A DNA stretch of 7,435 bases, taken from assembly GCA_019348515.1 (NCBI GenBank), contig JAHWJF010000166.1, forward strand, positions 1 to 7,435, read 5' to 3'. Below the pieces are notes generated by a model. That model saw only the letters and a list, made by a program, of their open reading frames with translations. It was not told where the DNA came from and did not search any database. Shown here one piece after another: positions 1 to 6,646 of this stretch. The translations under genes were made by a program, and so were the position numbers. Each line of letters starts with the position of its first letter. Position 1 is the stretch's first letter. The DNA comes from Chloroflexota bacterium. Its GTDB lineage: Bacteria > Chloroflexota > Chloroflexia > Thermomicrobiales > UBA6265.

Positions 1-1179
1 CGTCACCGCGAAACAGATCAGCGTGTAGATGATGACCAGGGGCCGCGTGGCCCGTGTCCAATCGGGCGCCATGCCGTACCGCGGCAAGTAACAGGGCACG
101 ATGTTGAGCAAGCCGGCCAGCGCCGAGGCTCCGGCAAACCAGAGGATCAGGATCGTCGAGACATCATAGACGGTGCCGAAGACCTCGCCGAGGTACTCAT
201 GGGCGAGGAAGGCCAGCGCACGACCGTATGCCTCACCCCCCTCTTCGAACGCCTCATGCGGGATGAGCAAGGTGGTCACGAAGTTGCTGGAGATCAGCAT
301 CACGCTCATGATCGAGGCCGCGACCGTGAGCAATCTGCCCGTGTTGCGGATTCGGCACTCGGGCCGACGCGGATCGTCGGTGGCACACCCCCTGACCAGT
401 GGCATGACGACAACACCGGTCTCGAACCCGGAAAGTCCCAGGGCCAGCCGTGGAAAGAGGAAGATCGCGGTCAGCGCCATCGCGATGGGACTGCTGTATT
501 CGAGATTGAGCGAATCACGCCAGTTGGCGAGGTGGGACGGTTGCAGCCCGATTTCCCAGTAGGCGCGGGCGAGGACCACGACATTGAGCGAGAGGTAGAG
601 CGCCACGATGCCGACGGCGATGCCGATCGCCTCCGAGAAACCCCGCAGGAAGAAGACGCCAAGCAGGAAGATCAAGCTGAGGGTGATCGGCACCTCGTAA
701 CCAAGAAGACCGCGGCCCAAGGGATTCTCGGTGATGTGGGCCGCGGCATCAGACGCGGAGATGGTAATCGTCACGACGAACGCGGTCAGCACGAAGCTGA
801 TCAGCACCAGGACGAGGATCTTCCCCTGCCACCACGAGAGCAGCCGCTCCAGCATCGAGATCGAGCCATCGCCGTGCGGACTTTCCGCGGCGACGCGCCG
901 GTACATGGGTAAGGCGCCGAAGAGGGTAACGAGCACCAGGACCAGTGTCGCCATCGGGGCGAGTGACGCGGCGGCAAGAGCGGCGATGCCTGTTTGGTAC
1001 CCGAGAGTTGAGAAGTAATCGACGCCGGTCAAGCACATGACCTGCCACCAGGAGTGCTTGTGCGCACGGTGCTCTGGCGCGTGTGGGCCCTCGGGTTCCT
1101 TCTCAGTGTCGTAGAGGAGCCAATGGCGGACTCCACCGTTTACTGAGATTGGCCTCTGTGGACCGACCCGAACGGCCAT
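1..1179 (-). CDS. APC-superfamily permease (amino-acid transporter type), N-terminal 393 residues
   Basis: Probable secondary transporter of the inner membrane, of the large APC permease type (usually about 650 residues) annotated as amino acid transporters; the substrate cannot be told. The reading frame stays open from the ATG at 1179 to the left edge, so the C-terminal part is missing. After a hydrophilic, His-rich cytoplasmic N-terminus (residues 1-43) comes the family's characteristic first helix with V53-D54-Y55-F56-S57-T58-L59-G60-Y61-Q62, the broken TM1 glycine motif. Further hydrophobic helices lie near residues 74-92, 119-140, 163-180, 184-204, 233-250, 284-305, 340-360 and 379-393. 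The G248-L-S-G-F-E-T-G255 stretch is typical of APC TM6. An in-frame TAG lies about 66 bases upstream of the ATG; GTG and TTG codons between them are alternative starts, and the Shine-Dalgarno signal before the ATG is weak. The fold is clear from the motifs; the substrate is inference. Confidence 0.85.
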   Translation of the reverse strand, partial: MAVRVGPQRPISVNGGVRHWLLYDTEKEPEGPHAPEHRAHKHSWWQVMCLTGVDYFSTLGYQTGIAALAAASLAPMATLVLVLVTLFGALPMYRRVAAESPHGDGSISMLERLLSWWQGKILVLVLISFVLTAFVVTITISASDAAAHITENPLGRGLLGYEVPITLSLIFLLGVFFLRGFSEAIGIAVGIVALYLSLNVVVLARAYWEIGLQPSHLANWRDSLNLEYSSPIAMALTAIFLFPRLALGLSGFETGVVVMPLVRGCATDDPRRPECRIRNTGRLLTVAASIMSVMLISSNFVTTLLIPHEAFEEGGEAYGRALAFLAHEYLGEVFGTVYDVSTILILWFAGASALAGLLNIVPCYLPRYGMAPDWTRATRPLVIIYTLICFAVT

Positions 1180-1276
1180 GGACCTATCGCCTGGCAATCC
1201 GTTCCCCCAACGAACCACAATCCCGCCGCGCGGAATTACGCCCTATGGCTCAGGGGTGTGCAACCTGCGGGGTCAT

Positions 1277-1308
1277 GGGGTGTTGGGTGATAGGGTGATA
1301 AGGTCATC
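1277..1308. repeat. Degenerate octamer tandem repeat (GGGTGATA type)
   Basis: Four consecutive 8-base units lie in the gap before the permease gene: GGGGTGTT, GGGTGATA, GGGTGATA and AGGTCATC. The two central copies are identical. The same GGGTGAYA core recurs on the other strand at 6574-6597, after the adenine deaminase gene. No function can be assigned. It may be slipped-strand intergenic repeat DNA or a run of protein-binding sites. Confidence 0.6.
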
Positions 1309-1354
1309 AGCGGCGTCGTCGCTGGCTGTCTCCCCCCGACTTCCCGACTCCGTA

Positions 1355-1383
1355 CAAACACGAACCCGGCCTCTTAGGCCGGG
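1355..1383 (-). terminator. Rho-independent terminator of the antiporter gene
   Basis: A perfect 8-bp GC-rich stem, CCCGGCCT (1365-1372) with AGGCCGGG (1376-1383), closes a 3-base loop. Read on the minus strand, the stem is followed by TTCGTGTTTG (1364-1355), a T-rich but interrupted tail. The plus-strand flank has no T tract, so the hairpin most likely works leftward. It lies about 75 bases beyond the antiporter stop codon and before the permease start, which suggests the permease has its own promoter. The imperfect T tract lowers certainty. Confidence 0.65.
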
Positions 1384-1459
1384 CACGTGCGGGAAGGGGA
1401 AGGGGTTTGGGTTCGAGAGGCGGTGGCCTGGGGAGGGCTCGCCATCCTCTTGCTCCTAT

Positions 1460-3181
1460 CTACGACGCGTCCTGTAATTCGGATTCACCCGGGCGCCCGT
1501 ACACCGTCTGCCGCCGAGCGCTTACCAGGTCGTCGGTCTCCATTGTGGCGATCCCCTGCCAGCCAAGCACCTGGCGCACGAACTCGAGCCCCGCCTCGAA
1601 CTCCGGTTGGACAACCTCGTCCGCTCCCCTCTCGGCGAGTCCGCTGACATCGCGGGTGCCTGGGGCGCGGACAATGACGTGGATCGCGGGGTTCATCGCC
1701 CGCGCGTTCCGAATCACGGCCTCCGTAGCCAGCAGGTCCGGCGTCGTCACCGCGACGGTCCGCGCCGTGGGGACGCCCGCACTCTCCAGCTCGGCGCGTG
1801 ACGCCGCGTCGCCGTACAACGCGTCGATGCCACGCTCCCGCAAGTCGCGCACGATCGCCGGATTGAGCTCGATCACCCTGTCCGGCGGATCCCAACGATC
1901 GAGCGCCGCGCCGATCTCCGCCCCGACCCGCCCACAGCCGCAGATCACGACGTGGTCTCCGGCGGGCGCGACTGGCGCGGGTGGTCCCTCCGCCAGCCGC
2001 TCCGGTCGCTTCACCCCGGGCAGGTGCTCCGCGATGCGGACCAGCCACGGTGAGATGGCAACCAGAACTGGCATCGCCAAGATCGAGCAGAGCGCAACGG
2101 AAAGGATCGTTCCATACTCATCGATATCGATCAGCGCGTGGTCAAACCCCGAGCTAGCCAGGACGAAGCTGAATTCGCCCATCTGGGCCATGAAGACCGC
2201 GGCCAGGGTGGCGGTACGGTGGTCGACACCCGCAGCCAAAAGCGCCCCGCCGATGATCAGCAGCTTACCGACGACCAGCACCAGGGCGAAACCGAGCACG
2301 AGTTGCCACTGGGCGATCAAGGCGTAGGGGTCGATCAACATGCCGACGGCGACGAAGAAGAGCGTCGCGAAGATGTCACGGATCGGGATGATGTCCGCCA
2401 GCACCTGCTCTTCGAACTCGGACTCGGAGACCACGATTCCGGCCAGGAACGCACCGAGCCCCAGTGACAACCCCGCCGCGTGCGTGGCGAGGGCGACGCC
2501 AAGCGCGATGGCCACGATGGCGAGCATGAAGAGCTCCCGCGATCCGGCGCGGGCCACGATGCGCAGCAAGGGAGGGACGAACCGGGTGCCGAGGAGAAAC
2601 GCGGCAATCAGGACGACGGCCGAGATGAGGAGCGACTGCGCGATACCGAAGCCGCCGCCGCGCTGGCCGGCGATGACCGGGATGAGCGCGAGCATTGGCG
2701 CCAGGCTGAAGTCCTGAACGATGCCGAGGCCGAGTGCGACGCGAGCATGAGGGCTCTCCATCTCACCCCGGCCCAACAGCACCTTGAGCGCGACGATCGA
2801 GCTGGAGATGGCGAAGGCGCCACCGAGCAGCAGTGCCGCTCCAAGGGTCCACCCCCCGGCCAGTCCGGCTGCCGTTCCCAGGACCACCGTGAGCGGGATC
2901 TGAATCGCCCCGCCGAGCAATGCGGCCCGACGCACGCGAATCACTTCGCTGAGGGAGAACTCGACGCCAAGCCCGAACATGAGGAGCGCGACGCCGAGAT
3001 TGGCCAGCAGTTGGACTCGGTCCAGGTCGGCGACGAGACCGGGCGTATTCGGTCCGATCGCTAGCCCAGCGAGGATGTACCCGATCAAGGCGGGCAGACC
3101 CAGGCGCTGCGCTATGAGACCGCCGATCGTGGCCGCGCCCAGCGCGATCACGATGTCGACGATGAGACGGACATCCTCCAT
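1460..3181 (-). CDS. CPA2-family cation:proton antiporter with RCK_N domain (YbaL/KefB-like)
   Basis: Inner-membrane monovalent cation (probably K+) to proton antiporter of the CPA2 family, controlled by a cytoplasmic nucleotide-binding domain. Residues 5-385 form the Na+/H+ exchanger domain. It contains G34-Y-I-L-A-G-L-A-I-G-P44, L69-to-G72 in a conserved L-x-F-x-x-G-x-E segment, S126-S-S-I-V-A-L, the ion-site pair Q156-D157 in the discontinuous helix, and F275-F-V-A-V-G-M281. Residues 409-545 form a Rossmann RCK_N (TrkA-N) domain with G415-C-G-R-V-G420, the acidic residue E438 ending strand 2, and G458-D-A. The order and wording closely follow E. coli YbaL (558 residues); this protein has 573. 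It ends about 30 residues after the RCK_N fold, so there is no TrkA-C domain. The ATG at 3181 is preceded by GGAG six bases upstream. It is the second gene of a possible two-gene unit with the channel-like gene, 84 bases away. Ion specificity and the controlling nucleotide are inferred from the family. Confidence 0.92.
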   Translation of the reverse strand: MEDVRLIVDIVIALGAATIGGLIAQRLGLPALIGYILAGLAIGPNTPGLVADLDRVQLLANLGVALLMFGLGVEFSLSEVIRVRRAALLGGAIQIPLTVVLGTAAGLAGGWTLGAALLLGGAFAISSSIVALKVLLGRGEMESPHARVALGLGIVQDFSLAPMLALIPVIAGQRGGGFGIAQSLLISAVVLIAAFLLGTRFVPPLLRIVARAGSRELFMLAIVAIALGVALATHAAGLSLGLGAFLAGIVVSESEFEEQVLADIIPIRDIFATLFFVAVGMLIDPYALIAQWQLVLGFALVLVVGKLLIIGGALLAAGVDHRTATLAAVFMAQMGEFSFVLASSGFDHALIDIDEYGTILSVALCSILAMPVLVAISPWLVRIAEHLPGVKRPERLAEGPPAPVAPAGDHVVICGCGRVGAEIGAALDRWDPPDRVIELNPAIVRDLRERGIDALYGDAASRAELESAGVPTARTVAVTTPDLLATEAVIRNARAMNPAIHVIVRAPGTRDVSGLAERGADEVVQPEFEAGLEFVRQVLGWQGIATMETDDLVSARRQTVYGRPGESELQDAS

Positions 3182-3187
3182 GCTGCG

Positions 3188-3191
3188 CTCC
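3188..3191 (-). promoter_or_regulatory. Ribosome binding site of the antiporter gene
   Basis: GGAG on the minus strand lies six bases before the ATG at 3181-3179. It supports that start, which also fits the expected N-terminus of the exchanger domain. Confidence 0.6.
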
Positions 3192-3265
3192 GGCCGGGCG
3201 CCCCCGACGATGGCTGATCTACTGAACTATGCCCCTTAGAGCAGGCGGACGTGCCGTCTTCGACG

Positions 3266-4666
3266 CTACGTGCGGAAGAAGACGATGAGCGTTACGGCCA
3301 GGAGTAGACCCAACACTACGGGCCAGTAGGCTAACGTCGGAATCAGATTGTTCCGGTGCGCGATGATCCTCAGTCGTACTGGAGAGGCAAGCAGGATCGC
3401 GTTCAAGACGACAACCACGATGACCCCATACAGGATGATCGGGATCATCTCGATGTAGCTAATGCCCTGGGTGCCAACACCGGTCCGCATCTGGTTGTGC
3501 TTCAAGATCACGGCGAAGAGGAGTCCACTCGCGGCGGCAAGCACCCCCGCCGTACTCAGCCCGAAGCGCCCCTTCAGGTTCTCGTCGTCCGTTGTCAGCA
3601 CCATGAGCCCAAAGAGCAAGAAGGCCACGGCGATGGCGAAGACGAGGTGTTCGAAGAACGGGCCGGTGAAGTTTCGATCGAGCACGAGATTGAAGTAGAG
3701 CTCAGGGAACTCCTGGCGTTCACCGGCATCGCCAATCCCGAACGAGGAGTTGTACTCCTGGTCGGAGAAGCTGAAACCAGAATAGATCGGGGTCCACCCG
3801 CTGTAGACGAACTCGCGCTCGATTCCCGGCAGGGTCGTCGGTTCCGTTGAATAGTACGCGTCGAAATCGGGCACCAGGATGATGTGGCGAGAAAAGTCGC
3901 GCGACCACATACGGAGCCAGAGGTCCTGCTCATCGAAGGGGAACTCGGCATACTCGAAAGGCTGGCGCAGTGTCGCCGCGAAATACCAGCCGACCGTCTC
4001 AACACCGTCCTCCTCGTACAGGTACGCCTCTCTGGTGTCGTACGCCTCCTTGATTGCCTCGACGAGCACGACGCCGCGCTCGACGTCTCCTGGCAGATCC
4101 GGGCCGTATCGTTGCCAGACATATCCGGAAACCTGCACGTTGCCACCGCTCAGGAACTCCATCGACTGGATCAGCACGCCGGTTGGGATGCGAATGGGGT
4201 CGCGGTTTGCCGGTAGGTGCTCAGCAAGATAGGCGTCGGTTTCCGCGGCACTGGTCACCAGGGTTCCATGCCACCGATTCTGCCGCTCACTGCCCGCAAT
4301 CGCTCCCCACGCGACAGCCAATGCGACCAGCAACGCTATCGACCAGGCCGCGGACGTTTTTATAAGCGACCAAAGGTCGCCCCGCTCCGGCCGGAACACC
4401 AGGACCGACAATGCCATGACGGCGACGACAGCCAGAACGATCGTGGCGGCGAACGGCGGCGAATCGGGCGCGGCCGTGATCGACCCGTGGATCCGCAGAT
4501 AGCGCGAAAGCATCCAGAGCGACGCGGCCGCTGAAAGCAGCAGCAGCACCGCGGCAACCGGCCGTACCCAGGAGTGCGCCGGCGAGGGGCTCGGCGCCCC
4601 GGCTTCCGCATCCGCGGCGTCGCCGCCAACCAAATTCGGTTCCCTTGAAACAGGTGCTATGCCCAA
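3266..4666 (-). CDS. Putative pentameric ligand-gated ion channel-like membrane protein with three extra N-terminal helices
   Basis: I read this 466-residue protein as a divergent Cys-loop-type (pLGIC) subunit. After a hydrophilic N-terminus come three predicted membrane helices (about 36-53, 72-91 and 104-124). A roughly 210-residue extracytoplasmic domain follows, then four helices (about 338-357, 369-389, 403-427 and 441-464). The extracytoplasmic domain has features in pLGIC order: a beta1-beta2-like stretch ending in W184 (161-186), F242-P-F-D-E-Q247 followed by alternating hydrophobic residues as in the FPFDxQ of the Cys-loop region, G290-W291, and F320-P-E-L323 leading to R331 before the first of the last four helices. 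The second of these four helices is rich in small residues, like pore-lining M2. The proline usual in M1 is not at the expected place, and there is no cysteine pair, as in prokaryotic members. The start is TTG with GAGG five bases upstream; an in-frame stop lies further upstream and no ATG intervenes. The gene structure is certain. The pLGIC assignment is by motif and topology only; an unrelated sensor or uncharacterised membrane family is the alternative. Confidence 0.6.
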   Translation of the reverse strand: MGIAPVSREPNLVGGDAADAEAGAPSPSPAHSWVRPVAAVLLLLSAAASLWMLSRYLRIHGSITAAPDSPPFAATIVLAVVAVMALSVLVFRPERGDLWSLIKTSAAWSIALLVALAVAWGAIAGSERQNRWHGTLVTSAAETDAYLAEHLPANRDPIRIPTGVLIQSMEFLSGGNVQVSGYVWQRYGPDLPGDVERGVVLVEAIKEAYDTREAYLYEEDGVETVGWYFAATLRQPFEYAEFPFDEQDLWLRMWSRDFSRHIILVPDFDAYYSTEPTTLPGIEREFVYSGWTPIYSGFSFSDQEYNSSFGIGDAGERQEFPELYFNLVLDRNFTGPFFEHLVFAIAVAFLLFGLMVLTTDDENLKGRFGLSTAGVLAAASGLLFAVILKHNQMRTGVGTQGISYIEMIPIILYGVIVVVVLNAILLASPVRLRIIAHRNNLIPTLAYWPVVLGLLLAVTLIVFFRT

Positions 4667-4671
4667 TACCG

Positions 4672-4675
4672 CCTC
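4672..4675 (-). promoter_or_regulatory. Ribosome binding site deciding the TTG start of the channel-like gene
   Basis: GAGG on the minus strand lies five bases before the TTG at 4666-4664. The same frame has a stop codon about 50 bases upstream and no ATG or GTG between, so this site supports TTG as the real start codon. Confidence 0.55.
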
Positions 4676-4745
4676 TGCAACCCGGCTCCCATCATGGTGT
4701 GCGTCATGCGCATCTCAGGCACGGTCATGGTAGTCACAATGGAGG

Positions 4746-4769
4746 AAAGTGTGGCAGAGCGGACACTTT
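4746..4769. promoter_or_regulatory. Inverted repeat in the divergent intergenic region
   Basis: AAAGTGT (4746-4752) and ACACTTT (4763-4769) are perfect reverse complements separated by 10 bases. The repeat sits between the divergent channel-like gene (start 4666) and adenine deaminase gene (start 4844), about 75-100 bases from each start. It could be an operator for a dimeric regulator or an RNA hairpin in the deaminase leader. I cannot match it to a known regulator motif. Confidence 0.35.
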
Positions 4770-4834
4770 GCAGGCCAACTGTGGGGTCGAATTGGTCCCT
4801 ATACTCCTGCCAATCTCATGGTCGCTCGATCCCC

Positions 4835-4840
4835 GGAGGA
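4835..4840 (+). promoter_or_regulatory. Ribosome binding site of adenine deaminase
   Basis: GGAGGA lies three bases before the ATG at 4844; counted from GGAGG the spacing is four, a little short. It selects this ATG over the upstream in-frame ATG at 4694, whose extra 50 residues look non-coding and have no counterpart in the family. Confidence 0.7.
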
Positions 4841-4843
4841 GCC

Positions 4844-6568
4844 ATGCCCAACCCGGCAAACAGCTTCGACGCGGCCGCCTGGCGCCGGCGTCTGCGTGTC
4901 GCGCTAGGCCAGGAACCCGCCGATCTCGTCCTTACGGGGGGTGAGATCGTCGACGTCTTTGCTGGTGATACATACAAAGCCGACATCGCCATTGTCGACG
5001 GCGTCATCGCCGGGGTTGGGTCTTATCAGCAGGCGCGAGAGTGTCTCGACGTCGCCGGCACGTGGGTCTCTCCGTCGTTCATCGACGCCCATGTGCACAC
5101 CGAGAGCGCGCTCGTCTGGTTACCCGAGTTCGCCCGTGCGGTCGTCCCGCACGGCACTGGCGCGGTGGTCACGGATCCCCACGAGGTCGCCAACGTCGCC
5201 GGCTTGACCGGAATGGCCGCGATGCGCGGCGCCGCGCGCGGATTGCCGCTCGGTATCTTCTTCACCGTGCCGTCCTGCGTGCCGGCCAGTCCCTGGGAGT
5301 CCCCGGGGGCCGCCTTTGGCCCGGCTGAGATCGCGGAGATGCTGGCCTGGCCGGAGTGCGTCGGTCTCGGGGAGCTGATGAATTTCCCCGGCGTACTTGC
5401 CGGCGATGACGACATTGCGGCGAAACTCGCCGTTTCCACTGGCAGACGTCGCGACGGCCACGCCCCAGGTCTGCGGGGTCCGGCATTGCAGGCGTATCTT
5501 GGAACAGGCCCGGGCTCGGACCACGAATCGACGACGCTCGCGGAAGCCGTGGAAAAACTCCGCGCCGGGCAGATGGTGATGATTCGAGAGGGATCATCGG
5601 CCCGCAACATGGCAGCACTTCTGCCGATCATCACCGATGCGACGTATCCGCGCTGCTGCTTTTGTTCCGACGACCGCGACGTGCACACCCTCCTCCACGA
5701 TGGTCACATGGACGTGACACTGCGCCAAGCTATCGCTATGGGACTCGACCCGGTGCGCGCGATCCGGCTGGCCACCTGGAACGCGGCCGACTACTGGCGG
5801 TTGGAAGGCTGGGGCGCGGTTGCGCCCGGGTTCCGAGCGAATCTGGTCGTGCTGGACGATCTGCGCGACGTTCGCGTCCGCATGACGCTCTTCGAGGGGA
5901 AGGTCGTCGCCCGCGACGGAACGACCGTCGATGGCACGGTGGCCGACAGCGCGATTCCCGACAGCCTGCGAGACAGCGTTCACATCGCGCCACTCTCGCC
6001 CAGCGACCTGCGACTCGACCCTGAAGCGGCACGCCAAGCCGTCGGCGTTATCCGAGGTCAGATCGCAACCCAACTCCTCGCGGTCGAGCCAGGGATTCAC
6101 GGCGACTGGGCCGTTGCCGCGCCGGAGCGGGATCTGTTGAAACACGTCTGCGTCGAGCGCCACCATGCCACGGGCCGCGTTGGCGCGGGCTACGTGCACG
6201 GCTTTGGTCTGCGTCGTGGCGCGCTGGCATCCTCGATCGCCCACGACGCCCATAACATCATCGCGGTCGGCGCAGACGATGGCGACCTGCTCCTGGCCAT
6301 CGCCACGGTCGCCGCGAAGGGCGGCGGGCTGGCCGCTGTCGCGGACGGACAGGTCCTCGCCCAGATGGCGCTTCCAATCGCGGGCATTCTTTCAGACCGG
6401 CCGCTACCCGAAGTCGCGACCACCTACGCGGCTTTGGAGGAAGCCGCACGGGAGTTGGGCAGTCAGGTCCCCTCGCCGTTCGGCCTGCTGGCCTTCATGG
6501 CGCTTTCAGTGATCCCGGCGGCCCGGGTCACCGATCGGGGGTTCGTGCGCGTCGGGGTGATGGGGTGA
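4844..6568 (+). CDS. ade: Adenine deaminase
   Basis: Cytoplasmic metal-dependent amidohydrolase that converts adenine to hypoxanthine and ammonia in purine salvage. From the ATG at 4844 it has 574 residues, normal for the bacterial Ade family (about 570-600), and it is intact. Numbered from this start, motifs in order are: the small N-terminal beta domain; D81-A-H-V-H85-T-E, the metal-binding HxH; D111-P-H-E114; S144-C-V-P147; G176-E177-L-M-N, with the catalytic-region glutamate; G205-H206-A-P-G-L; S225-D-H-E228; and C274-S-D-D277-R. A C-terminal adenine deaminase domain follows, with the E-R-D-L-L-K, E-R-H-H-x-T-G-R-V-G, G-F-G-L-x-x-G-A and A-H-D-x-H-N-I stretches. All expected metal ligands are present. 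It is divergent from the channel-like gene and is followed 78 bases later by a P450 gene on the same strand. The C-terminal codons and the stop lie in a short octamer repeat. Some family members act on related purines, so strict adenine specificity is inferred. Confidence 0.95.
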   Translation: MPNPANSFDAAAWRRRLRVALGQEPADLVLTGGEIVDVFAGDTYKADIAIVDGVIAGVGSYQQARECLDVAGTWVSPSFIDAHVHTESALVWLPEFARAVVPHGTGAVVTDPHEVANVAGLTGMAAMRGAARGLPLGIFFTVPSCVPASPWESPGAAFGPAEIAEMLAWPECVGLGELMNFPGVLAGDDDIAAKLAVSTGRRRDGHAPGLRGPALQAYLGTGPGSDHESTTLAEAVEKLRAGQMVMIREGSSARNMAALLPIITDATYPRCCFCSDDRDVHTLLHDGHMDVTLRQAIAMGLDPVRAIRLATWNAADYWRLEGWGAVAPGFRANLVVLDDLRDVRVRMTLFEGKVVARDGTTVDGTVADSAIPDSLRDSVHIAPLSPSDLRLDPEAARQAVGVIRGQIATQLLAVEPGIHGDWAVAAPERDLLKHVCVERHHATGRVGAGYVHGFGLRRGALASSIAHDAHNIIAVGADDGDLLLAIATVAAKGGGLAAVADGQVLAQMALPIAGILSDRPLPEVATTYAALEEAARELGSQVPSPFGLLAFMALSVIPAARVTDRGFVRVGVMG

Positions 6569-6597
6569 TCCCCTGTCACCCTGTCACCCTGTCACCC
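6554..6597. repeat. Octamer repeats spanning the end of the deaminase gene
   Basis: Two copies of GGGGTGAT (6554-6561 and 6562-6569) overlap the last codons and the TGA stop (6566-6568) of the deaminase. They are followed by CCCC and three perfect copies of TGTCACCC (6574-6581, 6582-6589, 6590-6597). The second set is close to the reverse complement of the first (GGGTGAYA core). Related units on the opposite strand occur at 1277-1308. Confidence 0.7.
6555..6581 (+). terminator. Hairpin over the deaminase stop codon, possible terminator or attenuator
   Basis: GGGTGA (6555-6560) pairs with TCACCC (6576-6581), and GGGG (6562-6565) pairs with CCCC (6570-6573), around a TGAT loop. A T against TG internal bulge separates the two stems. 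The hairpin includes the stop codon and has no following T run, so it is not a canonical intrinsic terminator. It could slow transcription or protect mRNA ends, or simply be a by-product of the octamer repeats. Confidence 0.3.
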
Positions 6598-6646
6598 TGC
6601 GGTATCCTGCACCGGGATTCCCGTACACGAGAGGATCAGATAGACC

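Noticed and set aside
199..912. Long plus-strand open frame of 237 codons opposite the permease
   Set aside because: Its product is a low-complexity charged sequence (Arg, Asp, Gln, His) typical of antisense frames in GC-rich genes. The minus-strand frame gives clear APC motifs.
1083..1477. Small plus-strand open frames covering the gap between permease and antiporter
   Set aside because: They run through the octamer repeat and the terminator hairpin, have no family resemblance and no good ribosome site. I treat the gap as non-coding.
1407..2327. Plus-strand open frame of 306 codons opposite the antiporter C-terminal region
   Set aside because: It is Ser/Arg/Ala/Pro-rich with no domain and lies antisense to the recognisable RCK_N domain.
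3182..3265. Terminator between the channel-like gene and the antiporter
   Set aside because: Only short imperfect pairings (for example CGTC-GAA-GACG) with no T run can be drawn, so readthrough seems more likely.
4800..4805. TATACT as a -10 promoter element for ade
   Set aside because: No acceptable -35 hexamer lies 16-18 bases upstream and there is no extended -10, so it is not better than chance.
4694..4843. Possible 50-residue N-terminal extension of adenine deaminase from an upstream in-frame ATG
   Set aside because: There is no clear ribosome site there, the extension resembles no family member, and the ATG at 4844 has a strong GGAGGA and gives the usual length.
4667..4843. Purine riboswitch upstream of ade
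   Set aside because: I looked for the paired stems and conserved junction of a purine aptamer and saw only one simple dyad.
6570..6600. TGTCACCC copies as part of a CRISPR array or origin iterons
   Set aside because: The units are 8 bases with no spacers, only three perfect copies, and no cas or replication gene nearby.
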